From Gavia stellata (Eukaryota; Chordata; Aves; Gaviiformes; Gaviidae): DNA of 64,000 nt. The position numbers were made by a program, and so were the translations under genes. Shown here piece by piece: positions 24,730 to 36,620 of this stretch. Positions within the stretch are counted from its first letter, which is position 1; each line of letters opens with the position of its first letter. The stretch covers positions 13,616,155 through 13,680,154 of the forward strand of contig NC_082596.1 of assembly GCF_030936135.1 (NCBI RefSeq). The letters are read 5' to 3'. Below the pieces are notes generated by a model, which was given only the letters and a program-made list of their open reading frames with translations, did not search any database and had not been told where the DNA came from.

Positions 24730-27700
24730 GTGAGGAGCCGGGGGCGGCGGACGGGCCCGGCGGGAGCGGCCGAAGGGGCAGCCTGGGGGCGGCGGGGGCC
24801 GCTTCAGCCCCCCTGACGGGTTTGTGTTGTGCCCGCAGTGGTTTCGCAGCGAGGCGGACGGCGGGGAAGGCGCCGACGGGCTAACGGCCAGCAAGTTCCG
24901 GGCGGACTGGGCCTACCGGCAGCAGGAGTTTGAGGTATTTCCAGGGCTCTCGCACGGCCTGGGGCCTGGGCCGAGCTTGGGCCCTGGTCAGTGGAAGTTG
25001 TGGAGATAGAAACTGGGGTGATCCTATCGTCCCCGGTGTGCCGAGTGAATGTGTATATATATTTATGTAAAAGCCTCCCAGCTGAACCACGGCCTGGAGG
25101 TGCTAGCTTGATGGCCCCTCGTTTGTGCTGAAAGCACGACAGCCCCACGGGCGGTTGCTGTGAGCTGGCGAAGAGCCGTCCTGCTGGCTGAGCTGCAGTC
25201 AGGACACGGTGAGTAACTGTGTTCTGGTAAGCTCCCCCAGCCAGATGTCATCTTTCCAGGAGTCAGCGTGAAGTCAGTGTCAACTGGCCAGAAATGCTGC
25301 TCTGCACCCGGAGCTGATCCAGGTCAGGCTTGCACATCCAAGCGGCTCATTAGTGAGCAGAGCTGGTGCTTGTGGCCATGGTCAGCCAGAGTTAAGCATG
25401 TGGATTTCTCAGCTCCTGGGGATAATACCATGTCCCACAAAGGCTGTCAAATCGCTGGCAATTACCTGGCTGCTGCTCACCTTTCTCAGAGCTCCCCCCG
25501 CTGTCAGGTGAGAGCTGACTGTAGTTGTCAGGCTCCTGACAGCTGGCTTATGAGCCTCATCATTAATTGTCCCACCTCTCTGCTGCCTCTCCTCCCTCTG
25601 GATGGCTGGTTGTGCCTTTGGGGTGCATTTATGTTCCCTGTTTCTGTTCCTGCCTGCTGTAGTCCTAGACCCTGTCCTGCTTCCTGAGCCTCATTCCTGA
25701 TCATCAATGCTTTCCTGCCTCTGTAGTCTAGTTGCAGGATCTGGTCTTTTGTTATGTTGTTTCCTGGTTGAAATCAGCCACTTCTGCACTTGTTTCACCT
25801 GTAATAGCTTCTTGTTCCAGGCTATGGTTTGCATTACAGGCTCCCTGATTTCAAAGCCCTCAGGCTGACTTGTGACTCCACTCCTTTTGCCTTGCCCATT
25901 GGATTTGTGGATCTTTTTGTACCTCAGTTGGCACTGACTTCTGCTTTTTAATGTTATTCCAGTGCTACTGTTGCCTTGTCTATACCCAACCGATGCTTTC
26001 CAGTCTCAGCGAAGACGCCCTGAAGGGATTCATAAAAGTGTGCTGGAAAGAGAGATGCCTTAGGCTGCAGTCAGACATGGCTGCTGACCCTCAGGAAGGG
26101 CAGATTGCTCCTTGCTGTGTGCTGTGGTGCCCTCTCCGGAGAGAATGACACTCCCTCAGATCTGCTAGTGGAACAGACTGTTGCTTCCTAACCCTTTTCT
26201 GTCGCGGTGATCCATGTTAAAGATGTCTAGTCTTCAGTCTTATTGCTAACCTGGATCACTGTGACAGAACCAGAACCAGACTGCACACAAAATTACCAGA
26301 ACTAGACTGCACACAAAATTACATTTTCACCAGTGGCTGCTGTGCTTACTGGGCAGAGGGAAGCTCCCTCTTTTGCTTGAGAAGGAATGCGAACTTAACA
26401 CCAGGGAAGAAAAAGGTTTCAGCTATTTTGCTAGAAAGTGTTTAGGGTATGTTGCCTGGATGCTCTTTCTGTTAGAACCATTCAAGTTTGCAAGGAATAA
26501 TTAAATATTCATTTTGAGAGATGGGAGAATGAGCACTCATATGGAGGGGGAGGAACCAAGATTCCAGTCTTAGCTTCACTGAATACTTAATTTAATGTAT
26601 TTAAATGTTAATTGGAGTCCTGGTGAGTGCCCTGAGCATTAAGCTACAAAAGTATTGCTCATTCTTGTCTTTTTCCTTAGCCCGATTAATATTTAATTAT
26701 TTCATGCAAATTAGAACCACCCTACAGGAACGATGGCGATTCGCCTTCCCTGTGGTATTCTCCGACTTGCTGATTATTCATGTGAGGTGAGGTACTTGCA
26801 GGTTCAAACCTTCCCGTGGAGAATGTCATGGATTTGAAACAAGGTCCCCCAAATCTAGGATGAGTGCTCTGATCATTGAGTTGGTAGCTGGGGGGAAGAC
26901 GCCTTGTGTCACATATTGCCCAGGTTGGTAGATGAACCCTTCTGGATCAGGCCTGGTGGGGGAGAGATGGACAGATGTCTGGTGAATCCTGCCAAGGCTT
27001 AAACACGATTTAGAATTGAGGTTGCTCATCACCGTCTAGACTTAGCTGTGTAATACTGGGGCCCTCGTGTGTTGCTGGCATAGGTGGTAGCTGACTCCAG
27101 AGGAATGAAAATGTGGACTTCAGCTCCTGAATTCCCTTTGTGACTGTAGTCATAAACAAAACATACCGTCAGGCTTACCTTTAAATAAAAATCTCTCACT
27201 GTTTTGTTTGGCTTTTCTTTTTGTCGACACTACTAGAAAGCCCTGTGTGAATACTCAGACTGCTTACTACTCTTACCTCTCAGTAACATTGCAATGAGAC
27301 GAGATGTCCAAGAAGGGCAGGCTCGGTGTTTGTCTCGCCTAGGAAGGTACAAGGAGGCTCTGGACATTGCAGAAAAAATGGTAAATAATGCAATCTTTCT
27401 TTTAGGCTTTGAACATTAAAATATTGCCAGTAGTTCTTTCATATGGACCATTTTCTGGAAAAATAATCTTCATGTGTATAATCCTTCAGGATGTTCAGTG
27501 CTCAGAGTATTTGGTAAACAGAGGGTAACTGTCACTGCAGATATAATCACTCTTTAGAAATCAGAACACCCTGTACCACAATGAGCTCCCTGTGCAGGGA
27601 GGCTGGTAGTCCTGGAAGGGACTAAATATCATGCTCTGCCAGGCAGAATTAATGTAATGTAATAGGAATTATAAGAAAGGGGATAAATGAGTGCTTAAAT

Positions 27701-30700
27701 CTTTCCACTATAAAAGTGACGGTTCAAAACTTCCTTTTATTTCCATATACTTGCTCCCAAACTGCCACCAAGAAAAGTATCTAACCACAAATTGAGTTTT
27801 TCCCATAAAAGAAAAAGTCCAGAGGCTCTGAAGTCTGCTAGAATTTTACTCCTGCTGTTTATTTTATATAAAAGGTGTTTATACTACAAAGAAGGGCAGC
27901 TGCATAAAACTCTGAAGGCAAATAAACAAATGACAGCATTTGGGGCCTTCTTGCCTTTTGGACTGGGACAAGGCAGCTAGAGGGAATGCTGTCAGCTTGA
28001 TCCTGCATGATCTCGTATCACGTATCATTTAAAATTAAAAGCACAGTTTTGTACAATTTAAAAATTCCCTTTAGTGATAGCTGTGCGTCATTATTCAGGG
28101 AGACATTTTCTTAGGCTCTAAAGGATGATTCTGTTCTACTCCTGTTTTTAATCTATTATCTTTTGTTTCTAGAGAAACGGCGCTACTAACACAGATCACT
28201 TAACGACGGTTCTCAACTTGCAGTTTGCCATTTACCAGGGTCTGGAAAATGTAGAAAAAAAGATCATGTGTCTGCAGCAGCTGATCTGCTTACATCCTTT
28301 CAACCCTTGGTACTGGAAGTTACTTGCTGAAGCTTATATGAGCCTTTTACAGAGTTTGTCTCCATTAGTCATTCCAGAAACAAATCTAAATCAATCTGAA
28401 GAGGTTAGTGTAAGTGACAGTAGTTTCAAAACATCAGCTGGAAGAGAGATTAATTTGCAGCCTCACAGATCAGACAGCCAGGAAGACGGCCCTTGGTCCA
28501 ACCTTGCTACAGAAACAAAGAGGAAGAATGCAGGGACTTGTAGCAGCAGCCAAGCTGTAAAAGAATTCCTCTGCACTTCAGAAGAACTGGAAAGGACGGA
28601 CGAAGGGAAGCACGCAACCTCTGAGTCCTGGGAGCAGAACATGTCGAAGAAAGTTGGGATAAAGGCATGTGCCTCGTTTATTAGAGCAAGGTAACTAAAC
28701 GTATTCTTAGAATAATGTTAACTTCTCCCAGTCGAGAACAATTTAAAGCGTGTTTTTCCCAGCCTTAATATTTTCAGTTTACATTTTCAATTTAAATGTT
28801 TGTTCAGCATTGGCAACACTAACTTAGAAGCACCCTGCTGTTGCTTCACATCTAAAAAGCAAAATCCGCTAGCATGGTAGCTGTGAACAGCCTAAATCTG
28901 AGTGGAAAGAGTAAACCAGTGTCATGCACTGTTGAGAAGTAAAGCATTTTTTAATGACCTTATTATATGAATCTTTTCAAGTAATTATGTACAAAAGGGC
29001 TTGTTCTTCAACAAATGCTCCTGTTAGAGCATGGCTGTTTCCTGGTTTGGTATTAAAGATGCAGCAGCAGAAGTGCCCCAGAGGGAAGGCTAGCCACTCT
29101 CCCTTCTGCGAGTGCCACCTGTCTTATTTGCTTGAAGCCTCATGCTTGAGCAAAAGTGTATTTTGTAGTAATACCCCAATCTGCATAATGGATGAGGTTG
29201 AAAAATGAACTCTGTGACAGCTGATTGACAGGGCTGCATTAAAATGCTCTTTCCTTTTCTTCCCTCTCTTCCTAAAACTCTTTCACACAACAAAAATCCC
29301 CAAAACGTAATCTTTCAAAGAGATAATTAGGAACTGTTGTTGTTAAAGTAGTCTTGGATTTCCCACCCCCTCTTGCCTCTCAGTAATGTATTAGTCACCG
29401 AACATATTTAAAGCCATTTTATGAACTTCCAAAAATGTTTGCAGAGAACGCTTTATTACTGCCCTGTTAGGACAAGATTTAAGAAATGTAAAAAAAGATA
29501 TAGTAGCTTTTAACTGTACTCAGACTAAGAGATGATGACTTCAGTTGCTACTTGGGAGAAGTTAATAGATTTAGCACTGATATTGAATATTAAAGCTACA
29601 TTCATATTAAAATAATCTGTGTTGCTTGTTTAGGTGTGTATGGTTCAGCATTAAGACAGTTATAAATTGTGGGATTTCCTTGCTTGGCTGCACAGTTTCA
29701 CAAAGTGTTATTGTGGTTTATATTTGCAGATACACTTGTCCAGGGCAAACTTCTCCCCTGCCCAGGGCTTATGCATTAAAAAGGTTGTCTAATATTTTCA
29801 GGTCTGTTGGATTTTAAGTGAGATGTGGATGTTGTATAAATATATGTGCAGGGTAAATTGCACCTGGAAAAGGGATTTTAATATTGCTTTTTGTAGGAAA
29901 TAAGGTTCTGTGTTAAAGTGTCGTGAATAATTGAGTCTTCCAGTTCTGTTGACAACAAAAAAATTGGAGAAATTGTTTTGTTTAATTTTCATTCTTTCTT
30001 ACATTATGTTGATGCACATTTTGAAACAAAAATGCTTTACAAATTAAAAATACTTTCCATTTTTACTTTGAATTTCCCAGTAAAAACTTTACTGAATTTA
30101 CAAATGATTTGTTGGCTCAGACTTGTAAATTTTGATGTTTACAATGCTCAAATGAAAAATTTCATCTAAGATCTTAAGTCGTCTCTTCATAAAAATTTAC
30201 ACCTTTATTTTAACACCTGCTTCATTTAACTTTGGTAAATGTGACAAAAATATTTGTTGCTGTTCTTTATGCGTAAAGCTTCAGTTAAACATAGTTTCAG
30301 TAGCTATACTACTAAGGCCCAGTGGTCCCTTGGTTGAATATACTTAGATATCTCCTCTGCTGACATGTTTTACAGTCCTTGTCTGAGGAGGACTCTGGAA
30401 ACTGCCACTGCTCTCTCTGGTCGAGCAGTTGGTGATGGGGTCCCTCTGTGACGTGAAGCCACGTTGTGAGCACGTCTAACCTTCACCGAATCATGGTGGT
30501 GACTTCTGGGGCACTGCCTGGAACGTAAAACTGTGATGACAGATTTTTAAAAATATTCCAGGATTGGCCCATGTGGGGAGGATGTTTGATGTTTGTCTAA
30601 AACCCCCAAATTTCTAGCTTTTCAGATTACAAAGATAATCACTGCCATAGGCAGCAATGCACTGCTGTCTTGTTAGGCCTTAATAAGGGTGTGGGACACC

Positions 30701-32519
30701 TGATGTACTGCAGTTAATGCTACCAGATCCAAATTTCACTTTTGAATTGTGTGACAGATACATGGGGAGAAAAATGTTTGCGCAAAGCAACCAGAGATAC
30801 TTGGCGTGTTGTTTTTTAGAAGTACTGCTCAGCACTTCTGTCATAGCACGTATATACCGTACCCATAGTAGATTGATACAGATCTATTAACTTCTTTGCA
30901 GTTTTTGCAGTTGGCAGAAGTCAGGAAGAAGAGCTGTTTTTAAAGTATATTTTGTTTGGGTTTAGGTTTGCTGACTTACTCTTTTGCCAGCTGTGCCTTT
31001 TTTTAACTGCCTTTTTCATTTCAGTCTTTTACTTCAGCTTACCCAGTTGCAACAGTCGTCCTTTGTGCTAGAGAATAACCTAAAAGGTCAAAAAGAAATT
31101 GATGACAAAGTGGCACGACTTGGTTTTAGTGAAAACTCCCTGTTGTTGATGACCAAGGTAAGGGAATGTTTCATTGTGTGCAAGTTTTCAGCTATACGTA
31201 GGCTGGTTGAGGTACCCAAGCCAGTTTAGGCACAAAGTCCTGTAAGCGTGACACTCCCCTGAGCTAATTAACTGTGCCAGGAAGCAAGGTAAATTAGCTG
31301 GGGCGCGTTGCCTTGGTGGTGTGTTATCTGGAACTGACAGTGATACCTATACATCGCTGGCTTGTGTCATGAAGGTGTATCTCTGTTCTGCTGAGATTCT
31401 CCTTTCGGGAGTGTTCAGGGTTGTTAAGTTTCTCATTGGACTTGCATTTGCAGATGCATCATTGCTGTGCGTCTCCTGGGATGCAAATTTTATCTCAGGA
31501 GTTTCAGATGCCACCAAGTGAATCACAAGTGTGAAATGGAAGTGGAGATTACTTTAATGGCCACAGCAGTATTAAACACTTCCAGAAAAAGTATTAAATG
31601 TTTTCAGAAAAAGCCAGAGACATCCTTTTACATGATTTCTTCATTCTGTTTCATGTACTGGGTTCTGGTTTTAAAGAAATACAAAGGAGGAGAGTAACAT
31701 TGCATTACTTTATTCATAGAGATTGAACATTTTTAGTGCTATTTATAGAGATTCTGACTTTTATCTTAAGGAACAAAAGGAAGCCAGCGAGATTCTAGTT
31801 TTGCTGTTAGTATTACAGCTTTAAGTCAGTGAAAGCCAAGCCGTTGCCTGGCTGGCAGGCAGCCTTGTGGGATTTCATCCATAAGAGGGCAGCAGCATGC
31901 AGACTATCTCACGTTGTGAAAAGGCTGGGAAAAGAACCTTCTCTCCTTGCTTCCCTTGGTCCTACACCCCCCAGGAAGAGATCAGAGTGTTGGTGCTGTT
32001 GCAAGGTGAGCACTGAATGCAGAGTTGGTGTTGAGATTTCCGCAGCTACTCAGAGAGTGAAAATCCCCCCATACAAGCATAGCTAGAAGCTGGGCAGGGT
32101 TGTGCAGCTGTGAGGCTTGGGCTCTCAGTTCTCCATGTTTATTGCAGAATGCAACAGGCAGACAACTTGATCATGACTTGGAAACTTCTCCTGGACAGCA
32201 TGTGGTTCATGTGTCAAGGGCTTTTCTTGTAAAGATCTGTTATTAATGTCATATTTGCTGTTTTTTCTGCAAGTTATTTTCTTGTTTCCCATCTTTCTTA
32301 CCCTGTTTGCAGGTTATGGGGCAGGATCTTATGCCAGAAAAAGTAAAAGAGGAATTTCAGGGTGAGGTAAAATGCATAGGCCCTTCAGCGCTGTCATCAT
32401 TAGTAACTGCATCAGCCACAGAGTTTGAAATCAAATGGTTTGGTAATCTCCAAGATGATTTATGTCACTTCGACAGACAATTCTATTCAGATACATATCT
32501 GTCACCTTCTGTAACTTAA
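24616..32519 (+). CDS. C8orf76: C8orf76 orthologue, six coding exons, 403 aa
   Basis: A vertebrate-conserved protein of poorly defined function; the human protein has 380 aa. Exons are 24616-24729, 24839-24934, 27237-27380, 28173-28690, 31025-31157 and 32313-32519. All junctions are GT-AG and the phases agree (0, 0, 0, 2, 0). Shared landmarks include EDSVF and WAYRQQEFE, the block [12 protein letters not shown], then [14 protein letters not shown] and [14 protein letters not shown]. Exons 2-4 encode helix pairs with a TPR-like look ([18 protein letters not shown]). The middle of exon 4 (after about residue 165) is a polar, low-complexity linker that diverges from human and accounts for part of the length difference. 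The start at 24616 opens [14 protein letters not shown], aligning with human EFEDSVF. Neighbours: ZHX1 in tandem upstream, FAM83A convergent downstream, as in human. Confidence 0.95.
24839..24934 (+). CDS. C8orf76: C8orf76 coding exon 2
   Basis: Encodes 32 residues (WFRSEADGG to WAYRQQEFE) after the acceptor GCCCGCAG. The first intron is only 109 bp. The donor is GAG|GTATTT. Human has the homologous WFYEETES...LAYRRQEY. Confidence 0.92.
26269..26320. repeat. Tandem duplication of a 26-bp unit in a C8orf76 intron
   Basis: Two adjacent 26-bp copies (26269-26294 and 26295-26320), each opening ACCAGAAC and ending CACACAAAATT. They differ at one base (ACCAGAACC versus ACCAGAACT), so the duplication is fairly recent. 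Confidence 0.9.
26800..26900 (-). mobile_element. tRNA-like SINE head (ancient), C8orf76 intron 2
   Basis: On the minus strand, ACTCAATGATCAGAGCACTC (about 26883-26864) resembles a tRNA A-box arm. TGTTTCAAATCC (about 26842-26831) resembles the B box GGTTCAAATCC. Between them is an anticodon-arm-like stretch, TCCTAGATTTGGGGGACC. The spacing fits a tRNA-derived Pol III promoter, but it does not fold as a complete tRNA. This pattern is typical of old amniote or vertebrate SINEs such as MIR or LF-SINE; I cannot name the family. The boundaries are approximate. Confidence 0.5.
27237..27380 (+). CDS. C8orf76: C8orf76 coding exon 3
   Basis: Encodes 48 residues ([10 protein letters not shown] to ALDIAEKM), including the strongly conserved [12 protein letters not shown] and the TPR-like motif [11 protein letters not shown]. 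The acceptor is CTACTAG and the donor ATG|GTAAAT; both phases are 0. Confidence 0.95.
28173..28690 (+). CDS. C8orf76: C8orf76 coding exon 4 (largest)
   Basis: Encodes about 172 residues from [10 protein letters not shown], through the conserved [20 protein letters not shown] and a polar variable linker, to KACASFIRA. The acceptor is TTTGTTTCTAG and the donor GCAAG|GTAACT; it ends in phase 2. Confidence 0.95.
31025..31157 (+). CDS. C8orf76: C8orf76 coding exon 5
   Basis: Completes the split Ser codon, then encodes [19 protein letters not shown] to NSLLLMTK, matching human LLLQFTQPQQTSFALERNL. The acceptor is TTTCATTTCAG and the donor AAG|GTAAGG, phase 0. Confidence 0.95.
32313..32519 (+). CDS. 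C8orf76: C8orf76 coding exon 6 (terminal)
   Basis: Encodes [14 protein letters not shown] to YLSPSVT and the TAA stop at 32517-32519, matching human VMGEDIPEKIKDEVHPEVKC. The acceptor is CCCTGTTTGCAG. Confidence 0.95.
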   Translation, partial: VMGQDLMPEKVKEEFQGEVKCIGPSALSSLVTASATEFEIKWFGNLQDDLCHFDRQFYSDTYLSPSVT

Positions 32520-32573
32520 AGGTTTTATTGTATTTATTCTCATATCTCCAAATTATTATGGAATGATATATGC

Positions 32574-32579
32574 AATAAA
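32574..32579 (+). terminator. C8orf76: C8orf76 poly(A) signal
   Basis: A canonical AATAAA lies 55 bp after the stop codon, giving a very short 3' UTR. The flanks are AT-rich. No other equally well placed signal was seen. Confidence 0.75.
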
Positions 32580-35304
32580 GTTCATATCACATTGTTTAAG
32601 AATTCTTATTGTATGTCTTAAGAATACATATAAATCTCTGCATTTACACTTTTTAACGTCGCATAATTTTCTTTGTTCAGTGGTTTGTTTGTATTTAAAA
32701 TAATAAGGAATCCAGTATAAAATTGGGTTTTCAGTTCAGCTTTCAGAGGTAGCTTTTCATCATAAACTTCACTGTGTTGTACTTGAAGCGCCTGTGATTT
32801 TTTGGGGCCTGCGATGCTGGTGGGATGGAAGGCTTCCTTTATGATACCCAGCTGGAAAGTTTCTTGGTATCAAATTCTGTGTTGTTGCATTTAGAGCCAT
32901 GGAATTGGCCATTTTCTTAACTAATTTTTTAAATATTTCTTGATTAATTTACGTTATAGTCCTGTTCAGAGCTGGATAGCTAGAAATCTTAAATATATTT
33001 ATGCTGAGAAATTGTCGACAAGAATAATTCAGTATGTTTTAGATAAAAAATCTAATGGTAAATATTTAACTTAGAACTGGAAGGAGATTTTCTGTCTTCA
33101 AAGCTAAGTGTTTAAAGATACAGAACTAGCTATAGTCTTATCATCAGTGTGCTTAGAGGAGGGAGGAGAAACACTATCAAGGTTGTTTATATGTACTGAA
33201 GAGTGTTTATTCAGATCATATCCTTTGTAAAACCCTGTAAGGAAGATGATCTTTTCTGTGAAAACTGGCAGTGTTGTTTCTGCATCGTACAGCTCCTTAA
33301 GTTATGCTTTCAGTTGATGACACCACTTTGTTTTACTTTCTGAAGCGTTGATGGAACGTGCTTTGGGCTTCCATAGAAAAAGGCAGAGATTATCCTGTAG
33401 TTTCTTTTGCTTGAAATAGTTTACATTTGAGGCAAACAAGGTGTGCTTTTCCCCCATCTTCTCTTAAACTGTGAGACTTAAATTCTTTGTCACTTTTTGT
33501 AAAAGTGTTCTTTAATGGATATAGTTTAAAACCAGGAATCTCTTAGACATAATTTGCTGTGACTTTTCGTCATGTTTTCCTGTGTTTTCTTTCTGAAGTA
33601 CTAAAGAGTGCTGAAACGAAATAATTCACAACTAAATGGTAATTCACCATATCTGAACATGGTTTGTATCTGCTGCTTTTAGGTGAATTTTAAAACTTTA
33701 AGATACTGGTTAGGGAACCTGTTGCTACCATACTTGGTATGGTATAGCCCTCTGCTAAGTTGACTCTGAAATCTCTCCAGAAAAATGGAATATTGCCTTC
33801 AGCCATGTCATATTATCTTTGATAGTTTGGTGACTTAATGCGATTAAACCACATCCCAGTCAGCTTGTTATGAAAGACGATGGGTTGGCAAATATACTTG
33901 GGTAAGCTTTAATGCACTCATAGTGTATTACAGAATATTTGGTTTAGTCATGTGTGTGCTTTGCTAGGTGGAAACCTTTGTGTGCGTGTGTAGAGCACTA
34001 TATTCGGATGGCAGTGAAGCCTGCCTGAAGGGCCGGGGATGCTTTTAAGACTAACTGGTGTCATAAGTTTTCAGTAGAGACTGTCTATAACATGCTGTAA
34101 ATTAATTACGATGTTGGCATCAGCAGTAGAAGGTCTTACAGCAAAGATATGGCAAACATAGAAAGCTTGATGCCAAATATGTCAGCAAAGAACTGGAACA
34201 GGGACTTAGCCCAGTTTCTACTTAAACTTACAGTCATGAGTAGCCACATACAAAGCTATCATTTTTTTTTTGCCACAGCTCTCAAGTAGGTTCAGGAGTT
34301 AGGACACCAGAACACAGCTTTTGTGGAACCAGGTCTGTATAGATACTCCATGGGAACTCGCCAAGTGATTTGACTCCACAGTTTAGAAGGTGGAAATAGC
34401 TTTGGAGCTGTTTGGCAAGTATTTAATTTGCTGCTAAAATGTTGTTGTTTTGTGACTGGGATGTCCAAAATACACAGCGGCTAGCCAAGGTGATTTGGAG
34501 ACTTTTTGGTGTGCGTGCAGATTGTTGGACTTGAGGTTGTCTCTTAGACTGGCAACACAATGGTTAACTCCCCACTGGCTCTGGGAGTGGAAGGCAAGTG
34601 GCAGTTCTTAAGAACAGGCAGTATTTTCTCAAACATAACAATAAAGCAAAAATGTTGGTTTTAACTACTGCGAGGAAAACAAGATGAATGTTGTTCTGAA
34701 CGTGTCGCATAGTTACTGTTCCAAATAACCAGTGTTTATTGCACTGGGGCTATGAAATACTCCTTTGTCCCACTTGTGCCTGGCTATCTCTCATCTCAGC
34801 TACTTCAATTCCTCCTTTTTTGGCCTGCCTCTCACTTTTTTGGCATGTCACTTCTAACTCCAGTTTTCTGTTTCTGATCATATCTCATGAGAGGCTTTGC
34901 ATTTCCATCTTGCATTTGAATGCCTCGTCGTTGCTTCTACATTCTGCATAATTCTACATCTTCCTGTAATAGATTTCTTCATGTTTTGGCTCTTGTGGTA
35001 CTATTATTGGTATTAGTACATGCACATTAACACGCTGAGTTAAACAGCAAACTTCATTATTGCAAACTGCAAGTAAGAATCCATTAACAGTTACTGAGGT
35101 TTGATTTTGTTATTTTAACACTCGCTCGTGTTACAGATGCTTTGGAAAGGAGCCTCTGACCCTGGTTGTGATGCTTCTGAAATGATTGCTGTGTACAAAC
35201 ACAATCTAATTGTATATTGCTATGGAGTGTTTGAATACTGCTGGCTTTGAGGTGAGGGAACATGTTAGTGCTGTAACTAGTGACATTAACACAGTTTTCT
35301 CCGT
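32580..35304. other. Intergenic DNA, C8orf76 to repeat block
   Basis: AT-rich sequence without recognisable genes or repeats. The few open frames are short and carry no recognisable protein similarity. Confidence 0.55.
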
Positions 35305-35586
35305 CACAGAATCATAGAATGGTTTGGGTTGGAAGGGACCTTCAAAGATCATCTAGTCCACTCCCCGCCCCCCCCCGCCATGGGCAGGGACATCTTTCAC
35401 TAGATCAGGTGGCTCAAAGTCCCATCCAACCTGACCTTGAACACTGCCAATGATGAGGCATCCACAGCTTCTCTGAGCAACCTGTTCCAGTGTCTCACCA
35501 TCCTCGTCATAAAAAATGTCTTCCTTATGCCCAATCTAAATCTACCCTCTTTCAGTTTAAAACCATTGTCCCTTGTCCTGTCACTG
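35305..35586 (-). mobile_element. CR1 LINE 3'-end fragment
   Basis: The plus strand begins CACAGAATCATAGAATGGTT, then TGGGTTGGAAGGGACCTTCA, then AGATCATCTAGTCCA. It continues through the segment for '[19 protein letters not shown]' to CAGTTTAAAACCATTGTCCC near 35555. This is the reverse complement of the last 280 bp or so of CR1. It is cut at its upstream side by the LTR fragment starting at 35587. Confidence 0.92.
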
Positions 35587-35800
35587 TGTGGTGGGTTGAC
35601 CTTGGCTGGCTGGCAGGTGCCCACCCAGCCGCTCTATCACTCCTCTTCCTCAGTATGACTGGGGAGGAGAAAATAAGATGGAAAAAAAAAAAAGAACTTG
35701 TGGGTCGAGATAAAGGCAGTTTAATGAAGAAAAAGCAAAGGCTGTGTGCAGAAGCAAAGGAAAACAAAAAATTATTCTCTACCTTCCATCAGCAGGTGAT
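35587..35800 (-). mobile_element. Fragment of a second avian ERV LTR (3' portion)
   Basis: Starts TGTGGTGGGTTGACCTTGGC on the plus strand, followed by GCCCACCCAGCCGCTCTATCA and, further on, GTGGGTCGAGATAAAGGCAG and TTTAAT. Read on the minus strand this is the region from the ATTAAA signal to the ...CAACCCACCACA terminus of a common avian LTR. It is an incomplete fossil abutting the CR1 piece; its far end is approximate. It is a different subfamily from the solo LTR at 22173. Confidence 0.75.
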
Positions 35801-35869
35801 GTCATGGTAAAAATGAGTATGTGAATAGTTTTGAGATTGCTTATAAGGAATCAAGAGTTGTAACATGGG

Positions 35870-36620
35870 GTCCTACTCATGGTCCTAGCTAAGATCCACC
35901 TTTATTGCTGGCATTAAAAAAAGGGTTTCAGGTAGTGCATACTTCTGCTGCCTTCTTTCTGGTACCCACACACAAACTAGAAGAAAAGAAAAATGCAAGA
36001 AAATCCATTTTGGTAACAATTTGGTGACCCACGTGGGACTCTGTGTGTTCCCAACCTGTTGAGCGTCGCGATGGCATACAACACAGCTGGTACTGGGTGA
36101 GTTCACGCAATTGTCTTTGCGGGATCTGCATTCCCTGGGAAGGTACTAAAACTGGGCACAGCACAAGTCATGGGGGGTTCAATAGGTAAGGTAAAACAGG
36201 GTTTGCAGCTGGCAGAAACTCTGGGAAACAGGAAGAAAATTGATGGTATTTCAGGACTCAGTAAAACTTGAACCTGTAGCTTTCTGTCAGGATGAGTGGC
36301 CAGCTGGAACTTGGGAGGGGATGGCCTCTGAGCACTGGCCCCTGGGAAGTTGATTTGATACAAGTAAGCTGACCTTGCTGCCTTGTATGTGATATGGTAT
36401 AAGGCAGAATTGCCTCATATGGTAAATCCCTGCTGATGACTCCCCATCACCTTCTTGTCCTTCACAGGACAAGTTGGAAGTTGTTTCCAGGATCTGTTGC
36501 TCCATCACCTCCCCAGGGATGGAGATGCAGCTGGCAAGCCTAGTGAGGGTCATGGAAGGGGGCCACGCAGGAGTATGGTGTGCAATGGTCCAGGAAGGAG
36601 GAAAGCCTGGGGGCTCTTTA
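35870..36620 (+). mobile_element. Fossil of a retroviral 5' end (leader and gag-like segment)
   Basis: A pyrimidine-rich tract with CTTTATTGCTGG at 35900 is followed by a primer-binding-site-like stretch around 36020-36040 (TTTGGTGACCCACGTGGG). About 130 bp further on is a gag-like start at 36170, whose first residues MGGSIGK fit an N-myristoylation signal. A segment near 36290-36350 has the Trp-Pro-rich look of a gammaretrovirus-type matrix protein. The element is clearly broken and incomplete, with several breaks, and no pol or env was recognised. Family (class I/gamma-like) and boundaries are uncertain. It is probably old. Confidence 0.45.

Larger units (their letters stand above)
24180..24900. 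promoter_or_regulatory. CpG-island promoter of C8orf76
   Basis: Sequence from about 24180 to 24900 is very GC-rich with dense CpG, in sharp contrast to the AT-rich flanks. It spans the C8orf76 start codon (24616) and first two exons. No TATA box is evident, which fits a housekeeping-type promoter. The ZNF143-like and YY1-like motifs lie inside it upstream of the ATG. Confidence 0.85.

Noticed and set aside
24472-24894. Arg/Pro/Ala-rich frames on both strands around the C8orf76 promoter
   Set aside because: GC-rich CpG-island sequence has few stop codons. Only the frame starting at 24616 matches a known protein.
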